Source: Candidatus Methylomirabilota bacterium (GTDB taxonomy: Bacteria > Methylomirabilota > Methylomirabilia > Methylomirabilales > Methylomirabilaceae). From it: 64,000 nt of DNA. The position numbers and the translations under genes are program-made. The stretch covers positions 495,417-559,416 of the forward strand of contig PQAM01000008.1 of the NCBI GenBank assembly GCA_003104975.1. The letters run 5' to 3'. Of the stretch, positions 41,837 through 49,436 are shown one piece after another. Numbering within the stretch: the stretch's first letter is position 1; every line of letters starts with the position of its first letter. The notes beneath the pieces were generated by a model that saw only the letters and a list, made by a program, of their open reading frames with translations, was not told where the DNA came from and searched no databases.

Positions 41837-44067
41837 TCGGAAAGCTGAAACGATAGTGCGGGTTCCTGGTCATTCGTCTGAAGGTGAGACGCCGACAGGC
41901 CCCTTTGCAGTCGAGCCACGAGGCCGGTGTAGCGCTGCTGGATCTTCTGATTTTTGACGGCGATGGCGAGCGCCTTTTTGGTGCCGACCAGGACGACCAG
42001 ACGCTTGCCGCGCGTGATGGCGGTGTACAGGAGATTGCGCTGCAGCATGACGTAGTGGGTGGTGTGCACCGGAATGATCACCGCCGGATACTCGCTGCCC
42101 TGGCTCTTGTGGACCGTGACGGCGTAGGCGAGCACCAACTCATCCAGCTCGTTAAAATCATAGCTCACCTGGCGGTCGTCAAACCGCACAGTTACCTCGC
42201 GGTCCTCGTGATCGAGGTTCACGATCCGGCCGATGTCGCCGTTGTAGACGTCCTTGTCGTAGTTGTTCCTGATCTGCATCACCCGATCCCCGCGGCGATA
42301 GAGGCGGCCGGCGCGCAGCAGTTCCGGCCCGGACGGGTTCAGGAGCGCCTGCAGCGCTTGATTCAAAGCCATGGCGCCGATCGGGCCTTTTTGCATCGGG
42401 GTGAGGATCTGTAGCTCCTCCATCGGGTCTACGCGATGCCGTCCCGACAGGCCGCGCGAGGCCAGCTCCAGGATGGCCGTCTGGACCTCCTGGGGTTCCT
42501 GTTTGACCAGCAGGTAACAGTCGCTGCGTTCTCGCGCCTCCCAGTCGGCGCACGACGGCATCTCGCCCCCATTGATCCGGTGGGCATTGACCACAATCTG
42601 GCTCTCTCGGGCCTGCCGGAAGATCTCAGACAGCCGGATCACCGGTACGAGGCCCGACGCCATAATATCTCGGAGGACAGCACCGGGCCCCACCGATGGG
42701 AGTTGGTCGACGTCGCCCACCAGGATCAGGCCAGCGGCCGACGGGATGGCCTTCAGGAGCGAATTCATCAGCACCACGTCGATCATCGAGGCCTCATCGA
42801 CGATCACCAGATCGGCCTCCAGCGGCCGGTGCTGGTCTCGCTTGAACCGGCCGTCCTTTGGGCTGAACTCCAGGAGTCGGTGGATGGTCTTGGCCTCTCG
42901 ACCCGTGGCCTCGCTCATCCGCTTGGCCGCCCGCCCCGTAGGCGAGCAGAGGAGCATCCGACGATGCTTCTTGTCCGGGATCTGCAGGATGCATCGCAGG
43001 ATGGTGGTCTTGCCGGTGCCGGGACCGCCGGTGATGACCAGCAGCTTTTGCTGGAGCGCCTGACGGATCGCCTCTTGCTGTTGCGCCGCCAGGTGCAGGC
43101 GGTTGCTTTGCTCGACCCAGAGGATGGCGCGTTCAATGTCGATGTCGGGAGGGGGCGCGCCGCCTTCCGCCAGCGTAAGCAGGCGCCGAGCGACCCCGTC
43201 CTCCGCGGCATGCAGCGGGGCGAGATAGACCGCCGTTCCCTGCGGCGCCGGTTCGCAGATGACCCGCTCGTCGCGTCGAAGCCGGTCCACCGCCTGCGTC
43301 ACCAGCTCCTCGTCGACCTCCAGGATCCCGGCGCTCGCCTTTGTGAGGCCGTCACGCGGGTAGTAGACATGCCCCTCATCGGCCAGCTCATTCAGGACAT
43401 GGATGACGCCGGCCTCTACCCGAAGGGGCGACTGCTTCTCGATCCCGATCGCCTGGGCGATGCGGTCGGCGGTCTTGAAGCCGATCCCATAGATGTCCTT
43501 GGCCAGCCGGTAGGGGTTTTCCTGGACGATAGCAATGGAGGATTTGCCGTAGGCCTTGAAGATCTTGGCGGCGTAGGCGGAGGAGACGCCATGGCCCTGC
43601 AGGAAGATCATCACCTCCCGGATCTCTTTCTGCTCTTCCCAGGCAGCCCGGATTCGCTGCAATCGGACCTCGCCGATCCCATCTACCGCAAGCAGGCGGG
43701 CAGGCTCCTCCTCGATGATCCGCAGGGTATCGGTGCCGAACGCCTCCACTAACCTTCTGGCGAAGACCGGGCCGATCCCTTTGATGAGGCCGGAACCCAA
43801 GTATTTCTCGATGCCGGCGAGGGTCGCAGGGGTGATGGTTTCGAACGCCTCGACCTTGAACTGTTCGCCGTATTTGGTGTGCTGGACCCACTCGCCGGTC
43901 AGCTTGAGGGTCTCGCCCGGTGTGACGGTTGGCAGGTTACCCACAATGGTGGCCAGGTCGCGGCGCCCCGACACCTGGAGCCTGGCCACCACATAGTGGT
44001 TCTCTTCATTGACATAGGTGATCCGCTCCAACGTCCCCTGGAGCGTGTCGTAAGACCGCGCAGGCAT
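41833..44067 (-). CDS. recD2: RecD2-type ATP-dependent DNA helicase
   Basis: 744 residues, as usual for RecD2 (SF1B, 5'-3'). An N-terminal OB-like region (TLERITYVNEENHYVVARLQ), helix-hairpin-helix repeats (LIKGIGPVFARRLVEAFG) and the helicase core are present: Walker A GGPGTGKTT, Walker B VDEASMID, GDVDQLPSVGPG, and the C-terminal AVTVHKSQGSEYPAVI. It acts alone rather than in RecBCD. It overlaps the dksA-type gene and is followed upstream by iscX. Confidence 0.93.
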   Translation of the reverse strand: MPARSYDTLQGTLERITYVNEENHYVVARLQVSGRRDLATIVGNLPTVTPGETLKLTGEWVQHTKYGEQFKVEAFETITPATLAGIEKYLGSGLIKGIGPVFARRLVEAFGTDTLRIIEEEPARLLAVDGIGEVRLQRIRAAWEEQKEIREVMIFLQGHGVSSAYAAKIFKAYGKSSIAIVQENPYRLAKDIYGIGFKTADRIAQAIGIEKQSPLRVEAGVIHVLNELADEGHVYYPRDGLTKASAGILEVDEELVTQAVDRLRRDERVICEPAPQGTAVYLAPLHAAEDGVARRLLTLAEGGAPPPDIDIERAILWVEQSNRLHLAAQQQEAIRQALQQKLLVITGGPGTGKTTILRCILQIPDKKHRRMLLCSPTGRAAKRMSEATGREAKTIHRLLEFSPKDGRFKRDQHRPLEADLVIVDEASMIDVVLMNSLLKAIPSAAGLILVGDVDQLPSVGPGAVLRDIMASGLVPVIRLSEIFRQARESQIVVNAHRINGGEMPSCADWEARERSDCYLLVKQEPQEVQTAILELASRGLSGRHRVDPMEELQILTPMQKGPIGAMALNQALQALLNPSGPELLRAGRLYRRGDRVMQIRNNYDKDVYNGDIGRIVNLDHEDREVTVRFDDRQVSYDFNELDELVLAYAVTVHKSQGSEYPAVIIPVHTTHYVMLQRNLLYTAITRGKRLVVLVGTKKALAIAVKNQKIQQRYTGLVARLQRGLSASHLQTNDQEPALSFQLSE

Positions 44068-44092
44068 GACGGCGTCACTCCGACATGAGAGG

Positions 44093-44296
44093 TTAGCCGG
44101 TCACCTCCTCGTACCAGGCCATCTGAATCGCCTCTAATTTGGCCTCGGAGACGTGGTTGGGGTCGTCGTCGAAATCGGCGAGATCGGTGATCCACTTTTG
44201 CAGCGTTGTGAACGGGACCTCCAGGGGATCCTGCTCAGGGTGCGCCTGGATCAGCGCCTCGGCAATCTCATACGTATCGTCCCAATACAGGCTCAT
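44093..44296 (-). CDS. iscX: Fe-S assembly protein IscX
   Basis: 67 residues. The small acidic IscX fold is shown by LYWDDTYEIAEALIQAHPEQDPLEV and FDDDPNHVSEAKLEAIQMAWYEE. IscX binds IscS and iron and tunes cluster assembly. It is outside any isc operon here, between sodB and recD2. GGACGGGAACA precedes the start. Confidence 0.9.
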   Translation of the reverse strand: MSLYWDDTYEIAEALIQAHPEQDPLEVPFTTLQKWITDLADFDDDPNHVSEAKLEAIQMAWYEEVTG

Positions 44297-44311
44297 TGTT
44301 CCCGTCCGCTT

Positions 44312-44914
44312 TTACAAGGCCGCCTTCGGCGCATTGGCGTAGCGCTGTGCGACGGCCGACCAGTCGATCCCCTTGAAAAAGGTCTCGATGTAATCGGCCC
44401 GCTTCAGTCCGTAGTCGATCATAAAGGCGTGTTCAAATACGTCCATAATCAGCAGCGGGACGCCCCCGGCCAGATGACCGGTGTCGTGCTCGCCGATCCA
44501 GGCATTACACAGACGATCGGCAACCGGGTCCAGGTACAGGACGACCCAGCCGATCCCCCGCATCGTTCCCGTTGCCTTGAAGTCCTTCTGCCAGTTGTCG
44601 TACGACCCGAACTCGGCCGCGAGCCCCCGGTACAACTCCGAGCCAGAATCAGGACCCTTCCCACCCTTCACCATATTCCCGAAATAGTACTCATGCAAGC
44701 GCATTCCGTTGAATTCCCAGCCGAACCGCCGCTTCAGCTCTGCATATTCCGGCGTGCCGGCCTTACCGTCTTTGAGCATCTGGCTCAACGCATCGGCCAG
44801 CTTATTGGTATTCGCAACATACCCCTGATAGAGCGTAAAATGATTCTTCATGAGTGTATCGCTCATACCGTCTATCCCCAGCAGTTGCTCGTAATTTCGT
44901 GCCTCGTACGCCAT
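44312..44914 (-). CDS. sodB: Iron/manganese superoxide dismutase
   Basis: 200 residues. Metal ligands are His in MKNHFTLYQGYV, His in MRLHEYYFGNM, and Asp and His in LIMDVFEHAFMIDYG. WIGEHDTGH lies before them. The Gly-rich segment and the Fe versus Mn choice cannot be settled by eye. AAGGAGGGG precedes the ATG. It is co-oriented with iscX, 15 bp apart, and divergent from nfuA, a link between iron-sulfur supply and oxidative stress. Confidence 0.93.
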   Translation of the reverse strand: MAYEARNYEQLLGIDGMSDTLMKNHFTLYQGYVANTNKLADALSQMLKDGKAGTPEYAELKRRFGWEFNGMRLHEYYFGNMVKGGKGPDSGSELYRGLAAEFGSYDNWQKDFKATGTMRGIGWVVLYLDPVADRLCNAWIGEHDTGHLAGGVPLLIMDVFEHAFMIDYGLKRADYIETFFKGIDWSAVAQRYANAPKAAL

Positions 44915-45233
44915 TGACTACCCCTCCTTTGACGAACCGATATGATAGGTGAAGTGACGACACGCCTTCCTGAAAATAACCTGTCATTCAAGACCGGATC
45001 CGATCCAGGCCGGACTGCACCGCGCTAAGGCCGATATAGTATCGCAAAAGCGGAAAAAACAAAAGAGGCGCAAGTCAAGTCGCCATCGAGGCGAGGCTAC
45101 ATGGGATGATGGGATGAATGGATGCTTCGGGTTGACGCGGCGGGACTTTTGGGTCTACCATAGAACTATTCTCATGGTAGCGTAGCGCAATAGTCGCACA
45201 GGTCGGACATCAGGCCCAACAGGAAGGACGCAG
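44915..45233. other. Divergent control region between sodB and nfuA
   Basis: 319 bp without a gene. It carries the dyad and promoter described at 45132-45180 and a TGGGATGATGGGATGAATGG direct repeat at about 45101-45120. No promoter for sodB stands out. Confidence 0.5.
45132..45180 (+). promoter_or_regulatory. Putative nfuA promoter with overlapping dyad operator
   Basis: TTGACG (45132-45137) and TACCAT (45156-45161) are 18 bp apart. CTACCAT (45155-45161) and ATGGTAG (45174-45180) are perfect inverted repeats, with inner GAA/TTC also symmetric, so the dyad covers the -10. An iron- or redox-sensing repressor is a reasonable guess; none is identified. Confidence 0.5.
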
Positions 45234-45827
45234 ATGCTTACGATCACCGAATCGGCAAAGAAGAAGATCCTTGAGCTGATGAAGGCGGAAAGCCAGTCGG
45301 ATATCGGGGTACGTGTGATGGTGACCGGGGGAGGTCCGGGAAGCTTTCGCTATGGGCTCGGATTTATGGCCAACAAGGACAAAGGCACCGACGACACCGT
45401 GATCGATGCCGGCAGCTTCAAGGTCTACGTCGACGCCGAGAGCGCGCCCAAGCTTCAGGGCGCCACTGTGGACTTTATCGAGGGGGTCTATCAGAGCGGC
45501 TTCAAGATCGATAATCCCAACTCCGGGTGGAAGGATCCTGTCGCCGCGGCGGTCCAGCGGGTGATCGATACCCGAATCAATCCGGGGGTGGCCGCGCACG
45601 GCGGACACGTGACGCTGCTGGAAGTCAAGGACGGCATCGCCTACATCGCTTTCGGGGGCGGATGCCACGGCTGCGGGATGGCCGACATGACACTGAAGCA
45701 AGGGGTGGCCACGGCGATCCAGGAAGCGGTTCCCGAGATCCGCCAGGTCCTCGATACCACCGACCATGCAAGCGGCGCCAATCCCTACTACCGGGCAACC
45801 CAGAGCGGCGGCGCGTCGCTGGCCTGA
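45234..45827 (+). CDS. nfuA: NfuA-type Fe-S carrier (A-type domain plus NifU C-terminal domain)
   Basis: 197 residues, as in E. coli NfuA. Residues 1-95 are A-type-like (MLTITESAKKKILELM, GVRVMVTGGGPGSFRYGLGF) but lack the three cysteines of a true A-type carrier. The C-terminal NifU domain has the cluster-binding CxxC in GGGCHGCGMADMTLKQGV (about residue 143). It delivers [4Fe-4S] clusters, for example to aconitase. CAGGAAGGACGC precedes the ATG. Confidence 0.9.
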   Translation: MLTITESAKKKILELMKAESQSDIGVRVMVTGGGPGSFRYGLGFMANKDKGTDDTVIDAGSFKVYVDAESAPKLQGATVDFIEGVYQSGFKIDNPNSGWKDPVAAAVQRVIDTRINPGVAAHGGHVTLLEVKDGIAYIAFGGGCHGCGMADMTLKQGVATAIQEAVPEIRQVLDTTDHASGANPYYRATQSGGASLA

Positions 45828-45841
45828 TCTGCCCGCGTCGG

Positions 45842-46558
45842 CTACTGTGCCTCCCGCTGGTTGGCATTCTTCTCGGCCAGCACCGTCCTGATGTCGTTCA
45901 CCATCACCTGGGGAACCAGCGAGCCCGTACTGTAGATATTGCGAATCTGCCCCTCCTGATCTACCAGAAATACCTTCAGGACGTGACGGTATCGGCCGGT
46001 AAAGCGCCGCTCCTCGTCGTAGATCCTCGCTCGATCCTGCCCGTAGCTGTTCAGTACCGTCTTAAGAACCCGCTGTGACGGGGCCGTCAGCAGATGCCAG
46101 AATGACGACTCCGCCCCGAAGACGCGTCCGTATTTGGCAAGTTGCTTCGGCGTATCGCGTGCAGGGTCCAGGCTGATGGACAACAGGACGGCTTGGTTCT
46201 GAAGACCCTCGCGGCGCAGTTGCGCCTGGAGCTCTCGAAGTGCCATACCGGCCAGGGGACAGCCGAGCCGGTCCGGGCAAGCGGTATAGATAAAGCTGAC
46301 GACGGCTACCTTGTCGCGCATAAGGGATGCGGTGTTGACTCGGTGTCCGGCGGCATCGATCAGGACGACCGGCGAAACGCGCGCGATGACCGGCAGGTCG
46401 TAGGTCCCGGCGGGCGGCGGGGTGAATTGAGGCGAGAAGACGCCCTGGATATAGGTCTCCTCCAATTCTGGGATCTGATGGGCTTCGGCTGTCCGGAGAT
46501 CCAGCGCAAGGAAGGCCACCCCAACCCAGATGCCGCACGCTATCAACCAGTACCCCAT
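45842..46558 (-). CDS. SCO1/SenC-family protein with an atypical cysteine pair
   Basis: 238 residues from ATG 46558; a longer frame upstream only translates the repeat at 46571-46660. A signal anchor (LIACGIWVGVAFLALDL) precedes a thioredoxin-like SCO fold with VVSFIYTACPDRLGCPLAGM and a distal His in RYRHVLKVFLV. The cysteines are CxxxxxC rather than the usual CxxxC of copper chaperones. It follows an SBP56-type mtoX gene, as in methanethiol-degrading bacteria, so copper delivery to MtoX is the likely job. Confidence 0.85.
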   Translation of the reverse strand: MGYWLIACGIWVGVAFLALDLRTAEAHQIPELEETYIQGVFSPQFTPPPAGTYDLPVIARVSPVVLIDAAGHRVNTASLMRDKVAVVSFIYTACPDRLGCPLAGMALRELQAQLRREGLQNQAVLLSISLDPARDTPKQLAKYGRVFGAESSFWHLLTAPSQRVLKTVLNSYGQDRARIYDEERRFTGRYRHVLKVFLVDQEGQIRNIYSTGSLVPQVMVNDIRTVLAEKNANQREAQ

Positions 46559-46570
46559 GCGACACTTATC

Positions 46571-46660
46571 GTCATTGCGAGCGACCGAAGGGAGCGCGGC
46601 AATCTCACCGTAGTGGTCTTGAACGACTGTGAGATTGCTTCGGCTTCGCCTCGCAATGAC
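46571..46660. repeat. GTCATTGCGAG-type inverted repeat element (mtoX-sco)
   Basis: Opens GTCATTGCGAGCGACCG and closes CGCCTCGCAATGAC; inner CGGCAATCTCAC and GTGAGATTGCTTCGG arms also pair. It is the reverse orientation of the element at 12869-12967 and lies between two genes of the same strand. Confidence 0.8.
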
Positions 46661-46716
46661 GTGGACGGGGGACGTTCGGAGCAATGACCCAGGAGGACTT
46701 TCTGGGCAACGCATGG

Positions 46717-47982
46717 TTACTCCGGCCGGGCGCGTAGCGCCTTGCTCCCAAAGTTCATCAGGTGCGCCCGTCCTACCGAGTTGAAGTCGGTCGTGAACTT
46801 GTGTGTCAGCTTTCCATTCTCCCAGGCGTAGGCCTTCATCCAGTAGTCGCCCGGTTTGTCCCACTTCGAGAGGAGCGAGTTAGTGACATAGAGGCGCGTG
46901 CCGTCCCACGACTCGGAGACCATATTCGCCATCTCGCCTACCTTTACCTGCTCAACGAGCTTCGGCTCGAAGGGGTTGGCGATGTCATACACCCGCAACA
47001 TCCCGTCCATGAACGATGCGACATAGAGCTTGCTGTCGTCCGGTGCGATACTGATATCGACCGGAAGGGTATCGCCGAGGTCGGTGACGGACCTGGCAGC
47101 CCAGGTCCGGTCATCCTGTTGGTGGATGAGCACGAGCTGGTGGGCAAGCGCCGTCGCCGTAAAGGCGTAGTAGTGATTCGGCTGGAGCGCCCAGCGCAGC
47201 TCCAGCGGCGCACCGGGGACCTGCAGGACCTGTAGCGGCTTGCGCGCGTGGAAGTCCCACACGACCACCGTATCGCCAAATGCCTTCATCGCCTCGGTAT
47301 CCTTGACCAGTTCGCCGAGTGGCCGCATGAAATTCTTTTTGCCGGTGAAGGCGGAGGTCAGCATACGGTTCAGATTGATGTTGACCCGTACGTCATATCC
47401 GTACGGCGCCTCCTTCGGCATCCAGATCGTCCGGATGAAGCGCCCATCGTTGGTATATTCCGCCAGCCCTGTCCGGCCTGAGCCATCCGTTGTGTTGGAG
47501 AGCGCGGTGATCAGCATCCGTCCAGGCAGGGCGTAGAAGGTGTGGGGGCCGACCAGGCCACCCGTATCCTTGACGAAGCTCTTAATCGTCTTAATCAGCT
47601 TAGGTTTGGCCGGGTCGGACGCGACATCGAAGATAAAGATGTAGCTGTCGTCCAGCCCGCCGGCCCACAGATGCCGCCGATCGTCGGTAAAGCCGGCGTG
47701 GTGCGCCTCGTGCCGTCCCGGGACCGGCGCCCGATGGATGATCTGTCCGTAGCGCTTCGACTTCGGATTGACGTCAACGGTGACGAGGCTGTCGTTGCCG
47801 TCGCCTACCCCCTCGATCCCCAGCGTCCAGACATAGACATAGTCCTCCTGCCCGGTCACCTTTGGCAGGAAAGGCGACTGGCAGGTCTCATCGGCAAAAA
47901 CTGTTCCAGCCGTCAATACGATGACTACGAGCCATATCATTCCGATCAAGCAAGAGTGCTGGACGACGCGTGTGTTTCTCAT
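46717..47982 (-). CDS. mtoX: Secreted SBP56-family methanethiol oxidase
   Basis: 421 residues from ATG 47982, which follows GGAGGAGCG. A signal peptide (CLIGMIWLVVIVLTAGTVFA) is followed by the selenium-binding-protein 56 beta-propeller: VYVWTLGIEGVGDGNDSLVTVDV, EAHHAGFTDDRRHLWAGGLDDS, PYGYDVRVNINLNRMLTSAF, VWDFHARKPLQVLQVPGAPLE. Published work on Hyphomicrobium MtoX shows a periplasmic copper enzyme converting methanethiol to formaldehyde, H2S and H2O2, with a SCO gene beside it. The same pairing is present here. Confidence 0.85.
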   Translation of the reverse strand: MRNTRVVQHSCLIGMIWLVVIVLTAGTVFADETCQSPFLPKVTGQEDYVYVWTLGIEGVGDGNDSLVTVDVNPKSKRYGQIIHRAPVPGRHEAHHAGFTDDRRHLWAGGLDDSYIFIFDVASDPAKPKLIKTIKSFVKDTGGLVGPHTFYALPGRMLITALSNTTDGSGRTGLAEYTNDGRFIRTIWMPKEAPYGYDVRVNINLNRMLTSAFTGKKNFMRPLGELVKDTEAMKAFGDTVVVWDFHARKPLQVLQVPGAPLELRWALQPNHYYAFTATALAHQLVLIHQQDDRTWAARSVTDLGDTLPVDISIAPDDSKLYVASFMDGMLRVYDIANPFEPKLVEQVKVGEMANMVSESWDGTRLYVTNSLLSKWDKPGDYWMKAYAWENGKLTHKFTTDFNSVGRAHLMNFGSKALRARPE

Positions 47983-48099
47983 GTCGCTCCTCCGAGTATT
48001 GCCGCGCGTGGCCGTTACGCAGGTGAGTTCAGATCCGATGTCAAAACAGTCTTCAACTGACATGCTACCAGAAAGCGCGTCCTTAAACCAGAAGCCTGA

Positions 48100-48609
48100 T
48101 CCGGATTCAATGAAGCGGTGAAGCGGAACCGCAGGCGCTTTCCCGATGATTTCATGTTCAGATTGACCGGTGACGAGTTCGGCGCCTTGACATCGCAAAG
48201 TGCGATATCAAAACTCGGCCGTGGAGGTCGACGGACGCCACCTTATGCTTTCACTGAGCACGGTGCGGTCATGGCCGCGAATATTCTGCGCAGCGAGCGG
48301 GCTGTCCAAATGAGTGTGTTCGTCGTGCGAGCGTTCGTCAAGATGCGGGCCATGCTTGCGACTCAAAAAGACTTGGCCCGGAAGCTGGCGGCCTTGGAGA
48401 AAACGCTGACCGAACGGCTGGACCTGCATGAACGGGCCATTACTGACATCATCCAGCAGATCATGTCTCTTCTCAGCCAACCATCGGTACCTGAGCCACC
48501 CGAGAAACGAATTGGCTTCCATGTGCGGGAAAGCCTTGCTCCCTATAATAAAAATAAACGCCGACGAACGTTTGGCGCAAGCCGAGCCAGCGGGAAGGTT
48601 AAGACATGA
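48100..48609 (+). pseudogene. N-terminally truncated ORF6N-domain protein
   Basis: From just after a TGA (48097-48099) the frame reads FNEAVKRNRRRFPDDFMFRLTGDEF, then PYAFTEHGAVMAANILRSERAV, the second half of an ORF6N (phage-type DNA-binding) domain, with a helical C-terminus. The first ~40 residues of the domain (IxGxxVMLD region) are missing. A GTG at 48118 could still start a shortened protein. Confidence 0.75.
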
Positions 48610-48788
48610 CGCCGGAACAGAGGCAGGAGTTGATCCGTCTCCTTCAGGCGGGTGAGGAGATTTCGCCTGAGTGGGCGCGCGTGCTGTTTCCGCCAGAGAA
48701 GCGAACTCGCCACAACGATTTTACACCATTCAGTGTGCTTGGAAAAAAGGCGAGCACCCTATACGTAGCAACCCGACCAATCAGATGA
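48606..48788 (+). pseudogene. 5' fragment of a Type III-like DNA methyltransferase gene
   Basis: MTPEQRQELIRLLQAGEEISPEWARVLFPPEKR is how many Type III-like site-specific DNA methyltransferases begin, according to my recollection. After about 36 residues the resemblance ends and the frame stops at residue 60. The ATG overlaps the ORF6N stop (ATGA). All catalytic motifs are absent. Confidence 0.6.
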
Positions 48789-49436
48789 GCACGACCGGAC
48801 CTTGCTGCCTCCTCACCACTCCACCACTGTCAGAGAGTTGACCACTCCGTTTACCGAAACTACCGAGGTCCCGTTTTAGCTCGATGTAAAATGGGAGATC
48901 CTGTAGAGGCGATCATCCTTGGTGTGTGCGGAGCTTATCCCGCGGTTTCCCCCTGCCTGCGCGCACCGATACCGGTCATAGGAACTCCGGGGCTGCGGAA
49001 TTTCGCTGCTTCTCCGAACTGATCTCGTTGGCTCAGGTTGTTACATTACATCTGGACATTGTTTGACAACATCAAACAATTGCAAGAATGTGTCTATGGT
49101 AGATCCGCAACAAAGGTTAGGTGGGTACTCGATGAGGGCGAACAGTGCCCAGAGAAAATCCGATCCATTCTCGCCTGGGAGTCGAGTTGGTCAGAAAGCT
49201 GACCGACGAGCTCTGCGATAGGCGACAAGCCAGTTTTTCCCGCCTCTTGATCGGCGTCAAACCGCCGACTGCCGACCAGCCGCTTTGATACTTTCTTGAC
49301 GCTCCGGACGCCATTTTTGACAGTATTTTGATTTGACCCGGCTTTCACAGCGGCACTACGGTATGAGTAGCGGAAAGGGTTACGGGTGACGCTGTGGCGC
49401 TCGAACGGGAGCGGTTATCGAGGAGGCGGGGAGCCG
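48789..49436. other. Gene-free stretch with a palindrome before the potassium genes
   Basis: No convincing gene in 648 bp. ATTGTTTGA (49058-49066) and TCAAACAAT (49072-49080) form a perfect 9-bp dyad around CAACA and overlap a TTGACA (49063-49068), suggesting an operator. An 84-codon minus-strand frame (49094-49348) is unrecognised and may be debris. Confidence 0.5.

Noticed and set aside
42436..43752. 438-codon plus-strand open frame opposite recD2
   Set aside because: Antisense shadow of a strong helicase gene; low-complexity composition and no domain.
49094..49348. 84-codon minus-strand frame upstream of the KimA-like gene
   Set aside because: Looked like possible transposase debris, but no motif could be named.
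48789..49436. c-di-AMP (ydaO-type) riboswitch before the KimA-like gene
   Set aside because: Expected because of the gene, but I could not match the conserved core by eye. A covariance-model search would settle it.
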